Shown one piece after another: positions 22,772 through 35,982 of a stretch of DNA of 64,000 nt. Every line of letters begins with the position of its first letter. The first letter of the stretch is position 1. A program made the translations under genes and the position numbers. Origin of the DNA: Lepidurus packardi. Its lineage: Eukaryota; Arthropoda; Branchiopoda; Notostraca; Triopsidae. The stretch is taken from NCBI GenBank assembly GCA_023053545.1, contig JAKZAN010000006.1, forward strand, positions 1,307,001-1,371,000, in the 5' to 3' direction. The notes beneath the pieces are model-generated. The model saw only the letters and a program-made list of their open reading frames with translations. It was not told where the DNA came from and did no database searches.

Positions 22772-25388
22772 TTATTTTAGCAGATTCCCCTTAGTTTCAG
22801 GTAAAACCAATGCAAGCAGGCCTGAAGTAATCAAGATACCAGCAGTTATTAGGGCGGGTATTGTTAATCCAACATTAATGGGCGTTAACATGGAGGAGTA
22901 AGCAGCTACACCTCCCCAACCACTGCACCGGCTAATGCATATTAGTAAGCCCCATCCGGTTGCTCTGTTTTATATTATATGAGGATAGTCAAAGAGGACG
23001 TGACGCTTTAATATGAAACTTAATAGATTCTTACCTCAGTTGAGTGGAGTACGTCTCAGTTGTAAGTAAATTAAGAGCGCTGTACCCAATGGCGAAAATG
23101 AAATTGAATGCTCCTTCGAATCCGATCACAGCCCATGGTTTGTGCACACCAATAATGGCAATGGATAGGAACCCGCACATCGTAAAACACGCGACTGACA
23201 TGAAAAGATTATTTTCCAAGTCTAAGTTTTAACAGGACAATTGTGGTTTACCTATAAGTCGTACCCGACCGAATTTTTCGATTGTGAAGGCGGCGAGCAG
23301 GAACCCGGGTATGAGGGCAACTTCACCAATTAAGCTCTCGAGAAACACTTCGCTAAGATGGATGTTGTAGTCGAAATCGAGAGAGCATCCTGCATCCATG
23401 CTGGTGAAGGTATTATTGACCATATCGCAGTTCTCGAAACGGTATTCGAAAAGATCCGTGTCGACAAAGTGCGAGTTGCGTAGTGTTGAATTGCGGAATA
23501 AAGTCTGACTGGATTTGATGTTTGTGAAGTGGCTCCGGTCAAAGTAGCATTGGTCGAAAAGGACATGGTTGATGATAAGGTTGCCGAAACTTACGTTCAC
23601 GAATCGTGAATGGATAAAATTAATGTTTTCTAACGTCTGGTTGAATCCCATATTCTCGTACGTCTTATTGACGCGTCTTTCTGCATGCGCTGCATACTCC
23701 GCAGCTTTTAGAGATTTCACATACTCCGGAAACCATAACATTAGGCCATAAAATCTAAAGTAAGAAGCACGGTTGCTGTTTTGTTATGGCTTTATGATCG
23801 AAATATTACGCGAAAGAAACGCCCACCCAAATGCAAATAAGAGGCAGTGAAACTCGCCATCTTGTCTGGTTGAACAGCTTTATGAAGGAACTTGAGAACT
23901 GAGAAGTTTGAATAACTTTTAGTTACTTAGTCGAAATAATCCAGCGTTTTAGGACATACATTGCGGATGCTATAAGAAATATCTTTTACGATGGATTTCC
24001 GCTGCCCTTCAAGAGGTGCCGTCTCTTCAGTTTTTTTGCCTGGCAGTTCCAGTTCGGAAAGCTGGTACTCGGCGCTTCTGCTTGTGTTTTTGCCGTAAAT
24101 TTTCTGCCAGATCAGTTGTCGTAAATATACCAATTATTAAGAGCGAGAACACTGGTTTACTTGGTAAATGACTAATGCTTCCCGTTCGTGATTCGCCTCC
24201 AGTAAATACCGAGGCGACTCAGGAAGTGACAGTAGCAAAACCAATGCAAATGGTGTCGGTAATCCGCAAACAATGAGGAAAATGTGCCATGCACTAAAGT
24301 GATTTTCCCCGTCCAGCACCACAAGAAAACCTGCACGATTGGCATAGATTCAAAGAACTAGAATTAGTGCTATAAGCATTTATACCTGTTCGAGGCATAA
24401 TCGCCCATGCCATGCAGGACACAAAAATTCCGCCAAGAGCCCAGCATGCTAAAAGGAGATTGATGTAACGGCCGCGTTGTGGAAGAGGTACAAATTCGCA
24501 AAAATACGTCATTAGGATAGGTAAAGCACCTCCCATTCTGCTTAATATACGTATTGATGAGTTTGTTTGATAGGGAGCCGAATGCCAATAGTCAACTTAC
24601 CCTAATCCACTAATGGCTCTGGCTGTGATAAAAGTTCCGTACGTGGGCATTAATGCAGTCATTATATCAAAGACCGAAGCGACTGTTAGGGCAGTCAGTA
24701 ATGTGCGTCGACGACCAACCCGATCGGCCATACTACCCCAAAGTAATGCCCCGATACCCAAAGAAAGGTATGTAGCAGCTCCTGAAAACAGTAACATTGA
24801 GGAATTAATATATATGCGCACTTGAAAACCTCGTGAAACTTTCGAAAACCATACAAAATAATTACCTAAATATTTCTTTTCATTGTGGTTAATACAAAGG
24901 TCTACTTCCGCGCTCGGTAAGACAAACGGTAGCACGACAAGTTCAGCTATATCCGCTGCCAAGCCCATACCTGCTGCTAAGAGGAGAAGCCAATGGAAAC
25001 GCCCCACGCCACACTATAAACATGGAATGATATATTTTCTGACTGTCGTCATTTCCTCGTACATATATACATAAATATATATGTGGGCTGCAAACAATAC
25101 CAATACCATACGAAAAAGTCGCACCTGTCTCAAAGCATCTTCGTGGTAAATCGCCAATGGAGAGTAGGCGTTATCTTCTCCTTCCATTTGTGTTCCCTGA
25201 CTTACTAATTCCTCCTCAGTGTCAGCTTCGGCTAAAGCTTCAGCTTCCCCCGTCGGTGGGCGTGGTGAAACAGGGTACGCACTGCTGCCCATAATGACAC
25301 CCTTTTCCGTCTCTTCCTTCACAACCAGGCAAGTCCCTTCTTCACCGTCTGTTTCTCGTTGCCGCTCAGACGTGGACCAAGTTGGCAT
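22772..25388 (-). CDS. Synaptic vesicle glycoprotein 2 (SV2)-like MFS transporter
   Basis: Ten exons on the minus strand (25388-25125, 25013-24866, 24781-24601, 24537-24386, 24330-24161, 24103-23960, 23898-23810, 23754-23252, 23194-23035, 22964-22772) give 667 residues. An acidic cytoplasmic N-terminus precedes 12 membrane segments. Major-facilitator motifs are present: MADRVGRRRTL between TM2 and TM3, LPESPRYLLE after TM6, and a C-terminal LPETKG. The large loop between TM7 and TM8 is the SV2 luminal domain of pentapeptide-like repeats (FVNVSFGNL, FRNSTLRNS, FEYRFENCDMVNNTF). SV2 proteins sit on secretory vesicles and modulate regulated exocytosis. The intron at 23195-23251 has an alternative acceptor at 23222 that would leave a 30-nt intron and add nine residues. 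The ATG lies just after an acceptor, so a non-coding first exon is likely. Confidence 0.92.
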
Positions 25389-28300
25389 CACGACAATCTG
25401 AAAACACATATCAGTAGACAGCAAGATAGATAGGTCCCATTCAACCCGCCTCTTCTTCTCTTATCTACGCTTAAATCCCTCCTTTCCCTTTCTCTCAGCT
25501 CTTTAAAAATCGTTGGGTTTGACAACTAGGGCGTAGGACAAAAACAAAACATCAACGGTTACTTTCTGCCGCTCGTCTTGTATGACCTTGTTGTTCGCGT
25601 ACATACGTAAGTGCAACGTTTTGTTAATTTACCGAAACTAAAGGTGAAAGTCGGCATGTAGGAGGCCATGAAAGAGTGTGACGTCACAAAACTGATGTTG
25701 TTGCCTGTCACTGACAAATTGAATTCTAATAGGCTTCGTAAGCAGCTTATGCTTGTCTGCGAGGTTACGCCGTAAGGTTCTGGCTACAACTATCTCAATC
25801 ACCAGCGCGTCGATAACTGCAGCATTGGCGTGAAGGAAAGCACATGCGCAATCTTTGACCTTTGTCAGTGCCTTTTTCGTATCAAAGTTGGTCGCTTCTC
25901 ACATGTTTCTTTAGGACATCTTATTTAACCGGGGTAAGCTTCGATTTAGACTGGAGATTATCTTATCGGTGCTTCTAGTAGAACGCGCTGAACACTTGAG
26001 TTTTCTCAGAAATTGATGAATCACAAAAAATGTTTCATTTAAGTGACGTAAGTGAATGACGACTCTGAGAAAGGAATTTTTCCTTGCAGAGATTTGGTCG
26101 TGTAGTTCTTAGCGTTTTTCCTTCAGGTTAATGTGTGCTCCATTAAGTTCCCGAAACTCGCAACACCTGTACACTTTTATTACCGTGAGTTGCACTGTCT
26201 TACAGAGGTTAGCAACGTCGTTGCTGTCATATTCAATGTGAATATAGAACTACACAGCAATGTCTGTAGGGTGAGTTTACGTTCTTATGGGTGTTAAATC
26301 ACGCTGCTGTTAGTTATTAACAGACCTGGCAAGTAAACTCTTGTCGCGGCTTTCAAACTACGGTGTAAAAAAGTATTCTTCGTTGGAAAGGGAACGTAGA
26401 CTGATAAAGTCGAAAAGACCGTTGAGACAGGCCTTGCGACCTTTACTCGACTCGCTTACATGGGGCGGCTCTTGCGCGTCTCTTGTTCCCGCCAAAGCCT
26501 GCTGCAGACGTCACTAATCAATACCTTACCTACTTTTGTCTTGTTTTTAAACAATTTACATGTTCATTTTTTCTTGTATCAATTGTTGTAGGCTGATAGT
26601 TGCAAGTTTTGTAAGAGTACCTGCTGTTTTGTTTTTTTATCTTCGGAAGACGAGTACAAGACTTTGTTTGTGGCTTGTGTTTATGGTTTATTTTTTACCT
26701 ATTACAAAAAATAAGTACACCGTCAATTGTGAGCCCCGCCACCAAATACAGGTTTTGCATCTGGTTACTGACCGAGTTTTCCTCTAGAGCATCTTGCGTG
26801 TTTTATTATCTGAGCCAGGAGCCAAATGCAGTTAATTGTAGGATTTAAATTTGGTATTAGATTTTGACTTTAATTGTCACTAGGTCAGACTTCAATGCAC
26901 AGGTTTGAAAAAACTAGATTTGTCAAAGTTTTTCCTTCTATCTGTGAAAGGCGAGGACGGGGGAGAGAAGATATCTAAAAAGACAGGTTCTTGCAAAGCC
27001 AGGTTCCTCACATGACATCACACGAGCTTGGCTTCGTCGCATCTTGCACAAATTGTCGCTGTTGAGACTAATTACGCGGGTGTGGCGGGACAAGGAAAAA
27101 TCCGTGTTTGCTTATGGCGCAGTTTACAAAAGGGCTTTATTAGGCGAGAATAATGTCTGATCTGAAGTACAGGGTTAGGTTTTTTGCGTGAAGCATAGAC
27201 CAAGTAAGAAGTTATACATTTGGGTTCATAGATTGCACATTGAGTACCTTAGCTCATATAACACGGCTAAAAGGATTGTTCTCCTAAGACGTAAAGGTAT
27301 ATTGAATCCGATTATGTGAGGAAGGCTAGTTGGAAACTTTTTTTACGCACGAAGTGGCGATTGTCCAAAGAGTGGGAGGCGTGTCTGGATCCGGTTACTG
27401 AATTGAACTATGATTGCAACTACTTCCCATACCTTCACTGCCTTTTCCGGCATAGTTAATTATTGCCCCATTTCTTCGTCGGTGTCATTTTGACTATCAG
27501 TTTTGTCTTGCCAAGATTAGAACTTGAACTTCCACGTCCCTTAGAACATAATTAATTGGGTTAGATCGTGACTTCTTAAACTGTGACTAGCAGTTCTTAA
27601 AATGCATTTAAAATGAACACATGGTTATCAAACTACTTTCCTTTCAAACGTTACTTGAAATAACTTTACGTATAACGAAAACGGCAAGCGTTTTTCAGTA
27701 ATTAATTATAAGTTTGTTTTCAGTAAACTAGTACGGTAGCAATCTTTGGATCTACCATATGTGGTTTTAACTGCAATCGAAGTTATACGATACATTTCTG
27801 GTGGACAGAACCGAAAATTGGAGTATCGTAAAGTATGAGAGTAGTTTGTCCTGGCTATCTTTTCAACTTGGAATACCTAATTTTGTAACTTGTTTCTGCC
27901 TGTGTTCTTTTTGTGAAATTGTATAGCTTTCAAATTATCCGGAGCAGTGAATTTGTATAAACGATTTTTAAGATACGTTTAAGGCACTTCTGAGGTTCTA
28001 ACATGCCTTAACTACTTTGTTATGTATATTTTAGCCTTTCTTCTGAGGATTAATTATTTTTCGTCATGGGTTTATGAAGGTGCGCTATACGACTTAGCGG
28101 TGACCGAGCTATATGATTGATGTTTTACAATCAGGTGACCAATTCCAGCATCCTGAAGCATATCCTAGTTCACACTTTCTCTAAGAACTTTCTCTTTCGG
28201 TCAGGAATGGTTTGTTGATGGGTTTTCACAGAGCATGATCCTCCCTTACGACGAGACACCCTTATTGCTTCAGGCATACGTTTCCGGTGAAAATGCCCTA

Positions 28301-28866
28301 TACCGTTATTGAATAGATGCCAAACATCGATTATAGCTGCACTTGTGTACAGTACAGTTACTTACATTATTCAATAATGGCTACAGACTTGGTACAAACG
28401 AAACAATTGGTGTTCCGCGAATGCTGAACTTGGCAACAGTGAAGTTCATGGTTGTTCTCCTTGTCGGGAATGCTCTTTACCTCTCTTTTATTTAGCACTA
28501 GCGGAGCCTCCTGGAGAACACCATGACGCCATTTCCGCATAGTGGCCAGGCAGAAAGATTGAGGTTATACGCTCCAGGTGGAAACTAGAAACGTGTCCCC
28601 AAGACTGGATACCTAAGTGCAAGCAGTAGAGAAACGGGAACGTCATGGTGTAGTAAGTTGGCTGGCTCCAGCACTATTGCTAGTGAAAATATTTCGACTT
28701 TCCGCTGCACTTAAGTTATCGTCTAAGCTTTAATGTAACAATGCCGTGCTTCTTTTGAGAGATGAAGAAACGGAGGAGACCTGGTTGCGCTTGCTTTTAA
28801 AAATCGGTGTTTTACCGGAATAGTTTAAAATTTAAAGTGCAAAGTGTGGACTCTTTGGTGAACGTT
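25389..28866. other. 3.4 kb without a supported gene
   Basis: Upstream of both the minus-strand SV2-like gene and the plus-strand SEA/EGF gene, so it should hold both promoters. No coding exon, tRNA, tandem array or element end was recognised on either strand; the longest open frames are short and composition-poor. Confidence 0.4.
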
Positions 28867-31800
28867 ATGCTCGGTGTATATAAAATGAATCTTCAATTGG
28901 GATTACTCGTAATACTGGTTAGTTTATGTAAGTAACAATTCGTACATTTTCAAATGCGGGTGACACAAACGCTCTACTTTGGGTTGAGTCGACTATGCTC
29001 GTAATGTCGTAAAGGCCACAATATAGTAGTGGCTGGCGGTTCGTCCCCCTAACGGGATCCAAAACCAAGAATAGCCTTTTTGTATTCCTTAGAAGACAGA
29101 ACCGTTCACCATTTCTTTGGTTAGATTTGATTCGCCTTGCTTGACCTTTTCAAGGCAAGGGAAGAAAAAGAGCACCGTACTTTGCTTGCGGTCAAATAAA
29201 TTTACCCAAGTTACCTCACGCTTTCATTTAGGTTTACTTGACTTGGTGAATACACGAGGTGAAAGTTTGAGGAAAAATTGACTCTTTTACAGTAATTCCT
29301 AAAAAGGACTTCCTTCTTCTTGACTCAGTATTCTGCTCGCATAGTTGCGGAAGTAGCTTCTTGCTTTCACACGAGACACGTGAAACAAAAGCAACATTTT
29401 TGCGCTCATTACTTAATAATAAAATAATATAATAATAAATAAATTACTTAAATGGTTCTCACATTTGCACCTTGTTAACTGTATACTTTTTTTCTGTATT
29501 TAACTTGTAGACGAAATTCTCTATTCAGTTTAAGAAAGCTTTGTATTGCTGTCGTATACACGTTGCGCGAGAAGGGAAGGGAGAGTCTTGGTGTTGTGAA
29601 GCAACGCATCCATGTGAAAGCGGATAGAAGTCGGGACTTTTACTTCAATTGAGGTCACTGAATATCTTGACCGGGTTTCTCCCTTGTCGCGACAAGCGCA
29701 CCCATAATACTCACCAATCCATCCTTCTACACCCTCTTCGCTTATGGATACATTCTTTTATATGAAAGTTTAATGGCTTATCATTGTCTAAATTGAAGAA
29801 TTATAGGGCTATACTGTGCTTAAAATTGGTAATATCTTGTCTAATCTGGCTGCTTAGGGTGCTATCTTACATAATTGATGCGCTAGAACTTTCCTTATAG
29901 AAGTTGTTTACTTGGAATTTTGTGGTAAGAATACCAAAAGAGGCCTGGCTCGGTATTTTACCTGTGAGGAATGAGTCGGAGTCCCGTTAGCGGCAAATAT
30001 ACCTTCAGGGCATATTAGATTGCTTCCCATAGTCCGTCTCTTCAGCGTCTATAATGTGTCCTCGGTTATAAACAGTAATGCACGTTATTTCGAATGAAGA
30101 ATGCGCTGAGGAGTTTATTGTTATTCTAAGCGTATATTCAATATTTTGTACTTTGCGGTCATTCCTCCCGCGAGTTAACGTGTCTTCTGATATGTGCAAT
30201 AGTAAAATCTCTTGGCTAGAACTATAGAGCTAGGAAAGTTACGATCCTATCTTACTTTCATTTTATATGGATTTAATCGACTATGCAACTGAGGAGCTCG
30301 AACACTGAAGCAAACAAGATGTTCGTGCAAGCGCGAAAGCTTTTGGGGGGAGAAGAAACAATTATATTGTTCACTCCGAACCTGAAGCAACTCTTCGTGG
30401 GCTGAAAAACTTATAAAAAACAAGGAAGTCAATAAAAAAAAGTGAAATGAAATGAATTTGCGCTTTGGCTTGTTTCAAGTCTTACCATAACGAGTCTACC
30501 CACGGTTTATTTCTCGGTGACAGTAAATTCCCTTTAGCGATGTTCCTTGAAGCTAAACGCTTAAGGGCTTGGTGAATTTTGTATTGTTAAACTTGCAGCC
30601 CATCCTATTACTCTAAACCACCGGAAATGAATAAAGTACAGGACGCCTAGCTAGAACTTATCATATGTATAATCGATTAATTTTGCCTTGAACTTGGCTA
30701 GTAATGGGTCGTTGACACCGTATTAATCAAATAAGTTGTTTTTAATATACTTTAGTTAAAAATACCTTACGTGGAGGTCAGACCTTTAAACCTGCGTAAT
30801 CAAGGACAATTTATCCTATCACATGCATATAATTTTGGATACTTAGATAATGGTAGCCGGCTGCTTGTTTTAAATGATTATTTTGGAAATTTTAAGGTTG
30901 TGGAGTATACAGAAGCTGTGATGCAGAGCCGTCACACTCTGTTAGTCAAATAGAACCCCACGCCCATCTTCAGGCAGGTGAAATGGCATCAAGGAGAGAT
31001 GCACGTTCGTTGGTAAAATTCCCAGATGATCCGGACGTCCGATGGAAAGACACTCGTTCACCAAAATTGGACAAAGCCTGGAGTACCGGCAAGGGAAAGC
31101 TGCCTAAGAAGAACGTAAACAACGAATCAATCCTCAATAGTAATTCCGATACCAATTACCGGGGGGCCAAATCGGAATTGTTATCTAACCCTACGATTCC
31201 ATCGCTGTCTGCTGTACAGGAGGATTATGATGACAGACATCAGTCTGAAGGGTATAATACGTCGCCCTTGCGAAAATCTGACCGGAAAGCAGAGCCGGAT
31301 GTGCAGGATATCATTTCTGGTATTGTGCACTTGCTAGGCGGCAAAGTTGCATTACATACAGCGAACACAGACATCAATCCACCCAGACTTCCAGCTCCAT
31401 ACCACAACACGCGAATCAACAACCGTGGACCTCCTCGGGTCTCGGAAATACCTTTCGAAGCCATTCCGTTACAAGCGGGGAATTCTGCCAATCGACCAGC
31501 ATTTGGGCCCATAAGGAGACCAGTATGGCCAAATGCACCGGTACCTACCACTGCAACTTTACCTTTTGCCTCCGGAGTGCCATTGCCTGTACAGCTAGTA
31601 CCCACACGGGGCAGTGGCCCTAATACCATTCCTCTGAGGCCAGATAGACCTTTAGCGCCGAACCCTCCCTTTCAAAATCCGCCACCACCCCAGGCAGAAA
31701 TTCCCCAAGACCAGCAAATTCCGAATCCGTCTTTCTTACCGGAATTTCTCGCTGTTCCATCCACAGTAATTACTGCGCCTTCACCCACCACTACGCCAGA

Positions 31801-34800
31801 GCTGGAACCTTCTGTAGAGGATATCTCTGTATCTTTAACAGAAGCCAGTTTGGACTCTTCGAATAATCAGTTTGTTACTCCATCGCTTCTTACAACTTCG
31901 GCTGTACAGCTGACTACTAGCCATGCTGATCCCGATCATTGGACCGAAATCTTACCAACCACTTCAAGTACTACACTTTTTACCGGCATTGTGGAGGAAA
32001 ACAAGCATACGGCAAGCAGTAGTGTCATTAAGGAAAACCTTTCTTCTTCAATAATGGTTATTGCCACCAGCGAAGTTTTTGTTTCAGTTATAAGTGCCAG
32101 TTCTTCATCAACGAACTCATTGTTAGCGGTAAGCACTACCTCCGTCGTGCGTCAACCCGTAGTTCCCACGCTTGTACCAACGTTCCTAACTCCTTTGAAC
32201 ATCCCATCGCCTGCTGCCAGTCCCACACCCCCTTTGGCCCGACCCGGCATGGTTTTTAGCGAAGATTACGGTCCCACTGGGCATCAAGAAGGGGCTGGAC
32301 ATAACGTTGATGTTATTACAGGCGATGTCCAAAGTACCTATGACGGAATTGGCGAAACTTTCGAACTTGTCGTTACCGCGGCTCAAAATTTCGGAGGTGG
32401 TGCACCTCCCCCGGGACGGCCTCACATCATTCCAGGTCAGTTTTCCTAATTTTTTTTTTTAATTTCTAGTATTACAATTGTTCTTAAAAGGATGACAAAG
32501 CTAATGTCCATCTTCTAGTAAACATACACGATATTCGTGATGGATTGGTTACGGCTGAACAAGGCCAAGGCGATGAATTCGTGTCGATTGACGGCCGCAA
32601 AACATATTTCAACTTATTTCCCACTGAAGGAGTTGGCGAAGCAGTTGGCAATAACAATATTGCACCGACAGCTGTTTCCAGTTCAGTACCCAGTCGAGTA
32701 AGTTGCCAACGTTGCCTATCCGATACAAAGAAAGTGGCGTTTCTACAAATGTTGATTCATAGGTTGCCGGAAGTTATCCGTATGGACAGGGTCAGGTAGT
32801 CACGGGAACGCGAATACAGGCTGCTAAACCAGAATATACTCGTCCTGCTGCAGCACCAGTAGTTCCTAGACCTCGTCCTCAACCTGTGTCCCGACCACGG
32901 CCACCGCCGTCCATTATCCGCAAACCTGCTGCTACAACACCTTTGAGGTAAGCACTCCTTTTCATAATTCAATCTTCATTACAACGCGTAACACGATTGT
33001 TTAGTCGCATTGATGCGTGTATTGTGGGAGATTCCAGTACCTGCGACGATCCAAATGAAGTGTGCCGGACCGAAGATGCAGTCTCATCTTGCACTTGCAG
33101 ACCTGGTTTCGGCAGACGTCGCACATCAGAATCTTGCAGAGGTAAACTGAACGATTGGTGCTCTTTAGATTATCTGTCCACGGTTTTAAAATGCATTTTT
33201 TTTTAGCTCTGGTGGCATTAGCGGTGTCGGTGAAGCTGGACAAGTTTGATGATCGTCGCTTGTCATGGTCCAACCTTTATGCCGATCCTGATAGCCCCGA
33301 TTATCAGCAGTTGGCATGGGAGTCAAAGCAAGCGGTATCGTGCTTTAGTAATTAATTAAAATTGTTGCTTACAGGAGTATTGTTTTGGTCTTACAGATTC
33401 ACTCTGCCTTGCAATCAACGCCGTTATCACCTTTGTACATGTCAGCGACCATAAACAGGTTTTATACGTTGGGTGGTAAAGTGATTGCCAATGCCACTGT
33501 ATTTTTGGACGAAACACCCGAAACATTAAGTCCGGCCTTAAAAAACCAGTTGCAATCTCAGCTAGTATCTGCCATCCAAGCGCGAAACAATAACATTGGC
33601 CAAAGTCGATTATGGGTTGACGGGCTAGTCAGTTCCGTGCCAGCAGTCCATGTAAGTTATTTTTATTGGTACAATTTCTTTGTTTTGTTGTATTGACTTT
33701 CTACTTATTTTTTCTTTTTTTTTTCACAGGACCTGGATGAGTGTTCTTCACCAGAGTTGAACGACTGTCATGAAAGGGCCATTTGCACCAATATCTTCGG
33801 CTCCTTCCGCTGCCAGTGCTTGCCGGGGTATTCGGATCCTGAAAACCAAGCTTTAACGACTTCAGATCCCCATAAAGTCGGGCGAAGATGCTTGGCGTGC
33901 ACCGCGGACTTCTGCCATGGCAGAGGAGAGTGTAAAGTCGAGAATGGAAGAAAATTTTGCCAGTAAGCTTCTTTTATTTTCGTACAGAAACAAAAACCCT
34001 TACTCTTGACCTTCACTTATTAGATGCAAGGGTAATTACCAGGGAACCCAGTGTGAAGTCGATGGAGAAGTCCTGGGAGTTGCTATTGGAGCCTCTGTGG
34101 CAGCAGTCGTAGTCATTGTCTTGACTTTAGTTTTCTTATGTCTCTGGTCCCGACGGTGGAGGAAGGGCCAGGGGTCGGGGGCGGGTGGCGTGGGTATGGG
34201 AGGGGGAAAATTTCCGTCTTTACCTTATCAAGCAGTACTGCAAGACCGACTTCGTTGGGCCCATTTGACTGACATTATGAATCGGAATATGTATGGGGTA
34301 AGTCTCTCTTAAGGTTTTTCTTATCAAGTTCCCTGGTTTCCTTGATTTCTCTGTATTTTCGAGTATTTATTGTTTGTACCTGACCTATTGACAGACCCCT
34401 TCAAGTACTATCTACCCGACGTTATACCCTCAACATTTTGTTGTCCAACCCACCAATAACGCTCCTTCTCATGATGGCAATTTGGATGATACATCTTCCA
34501 CGGAAAGTGTGGGCAAAGCCCCGTTAAGGGCCGCGGCTTCACTCCCGGTCAGCCTCAAAGTGTCTTCCGTTATGGGGGGTATTGTGTCACACATGGCTCG
34601 ACGTTTGAGTCGCAAAAAAAACTTACGTGTGAGTTTTCCCGTTATCTTGAAATCCTACTTACCGCACCATTTTCCGACTAATGACACATCTATGCCTAGC
34701 TCAGTTATACGCTATGGATTCTTATTTTATTTGCTCTGTAAAGATCCCCAAAGTAATCTGAGTGTGTATTATGTTCTACATTCATAGCCGGATCCCGTGC

Positions 34801-35313
34801 ACGTAAGTCCGAACGTAGGATTGTTGAGTCCTGGTTATCCATTGGGTCATATGGTGCCTTTGAATGCGATGGGAACTTTGCCCAGTGTTAGCGGAAGCTT
34901 GGCTCCTACTTTACCGTTAGGAGGATATCCGCCAAGATCTACTGCTGGATCGGTTATGAGCTACGGCAAACGCAGACCGCCCCCTCCGCCGTCTGTGCCG
35001 CATCCACAATTGAATTCCAATAGCACGGAAAGCGACGATAGCGCTAATGAGAGCGACGCACCCATTGGAGGACGAAGAATACCTCGGCCGCGACCTAGAA
35101 GTAGAGCATCTACTTCGGTAAAGAGCGAACCTTGCTCCGGGATTTAAATTTTCTTATGGATTTGCTTTTCTCTTCTAGGCGCAAAATAGTATTTATTACG
35201 AAGCAGACGCTGTTACTGTGACCAGTGAAATGAACCGTTACCAGGGCAATTCCATGATGCACATGAACATGCATGCTTATAATAACCGGTTTGGAGGCCG
35301 GCCTTTAATGTGA
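28867..35313 (+). CDS. Mucin-like type I membrane protein with EGF and SEA domains
   Basis: Twelve exons (28867-28927, 30978-32435, 32519-32697, 32763-32947, 33005-33141, 33207-33334, 33397-33651, 33730-33962, 34024-34297, 34395-34628, 34788-35117, 35179-35313) encode 1202 residues in one frame. Exon 1 gives a signal peptide (LQLGLLVILVSLC) and joins exon 2 in phase across a 2050-nt intron. A ~590-residue Pro/Ser/Thr-rich stalk follows, then an EGF-like module (CIVGDSSTC..CTCRPGFG), a SEA domain over exons 6-7, a calcium-binding EGF (DLDECSS), a partial second EGF-like module, a transmembrane segment (VAAVVVIVLTLVFLCLW) and a ~320-residue cytoplasmic tail with Pro-rich motifs. The SEA domain has GGKVI where self-cleaving domains have GSVVV, so autoproteolysis is doubtful. 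Cell-surface or matrix adhesion is inferred; I do not recognise an orthologue. Confidence 0.85.
28928..30977 (+). other. Long first intron of the SEA/EGF gene
   Basis: Bounded by a consensus GTAAGT donor and a GGCAG acceptor. The 2 kb inside is AT-rich, with small open frames on both strands that lack motifs. I see no nested gene or repeat. Long first introns often carry enhancers, but nothing specific is visible. Confidence 0.45.
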
Positions 35314-35982
35314 GACACTTGCTGTGTACTTAATTAATATAAGTAATATTGTATAATTTAAACATTGTGTCTTATTATGCAATGGTTTTTTATTACCGAA
35401 TTTTTTGCAGTTATATGAAGGTCAGTAAATTTGGATTGAGATAGTGTATATCAGAGTATTCTAAAAGAAAGCCATAGACCATAAAAAATTCCCTCCGGAA
35501 TCCGAACTATCGCATATATTTATAGTGTTCCGGGAAAAATTCAAAACTTCTCTTCTATCTCCTTACCTTGCAGTGATTCTGGCAAAAGTACCGAATTTCT
35601 AAAAATGCGTATATGTTATAAATATTCTATTCTTCCCAGTCGTTTGTATGAATATGTGTTTTAACGCTACATTTCGACCATTTTGACTTACTATTCTACT
35701 TAGCGTATAGTTACACAGTAGCTCAGAGCTGTTTCGTTTTTTTTTCGTATTTTCGGTTTCATAGTTAGCCCAAGCCCCGCTAAAAACGTAGCGCTTGAGT
35801 TTGTTTATTGTCTTTCTGAAGGAGCGATGAAAATTGGCGTGCATCCTAACAGGTAAAGATTCGAGAATTTTTACATTTATTACAACAGAAACAAGTTACA
35901 AAAGCAGTTCGAGGAAACCGTAAAATAAATATGGCGTTTTTCTTACTTCCAGCTCCATTTACGACACCTACTTCCAGTCAAA
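35314..35982. other. Spacer between SEA/EGF gene and FANCM
   Basis: About 670 bp of AT-rich sequence containing the 3' end of one gene and the promoter of the next. No further feature is seen. Confidence 0.4.

Noticed and set aside
30771-30953. 60-codon frame just before the large exon of the SEA/EGF gene
   Set aside because: Lies in the first intron, ends in a stop and is not needed once the signal-peptide exon at 28867 is joined in phase.
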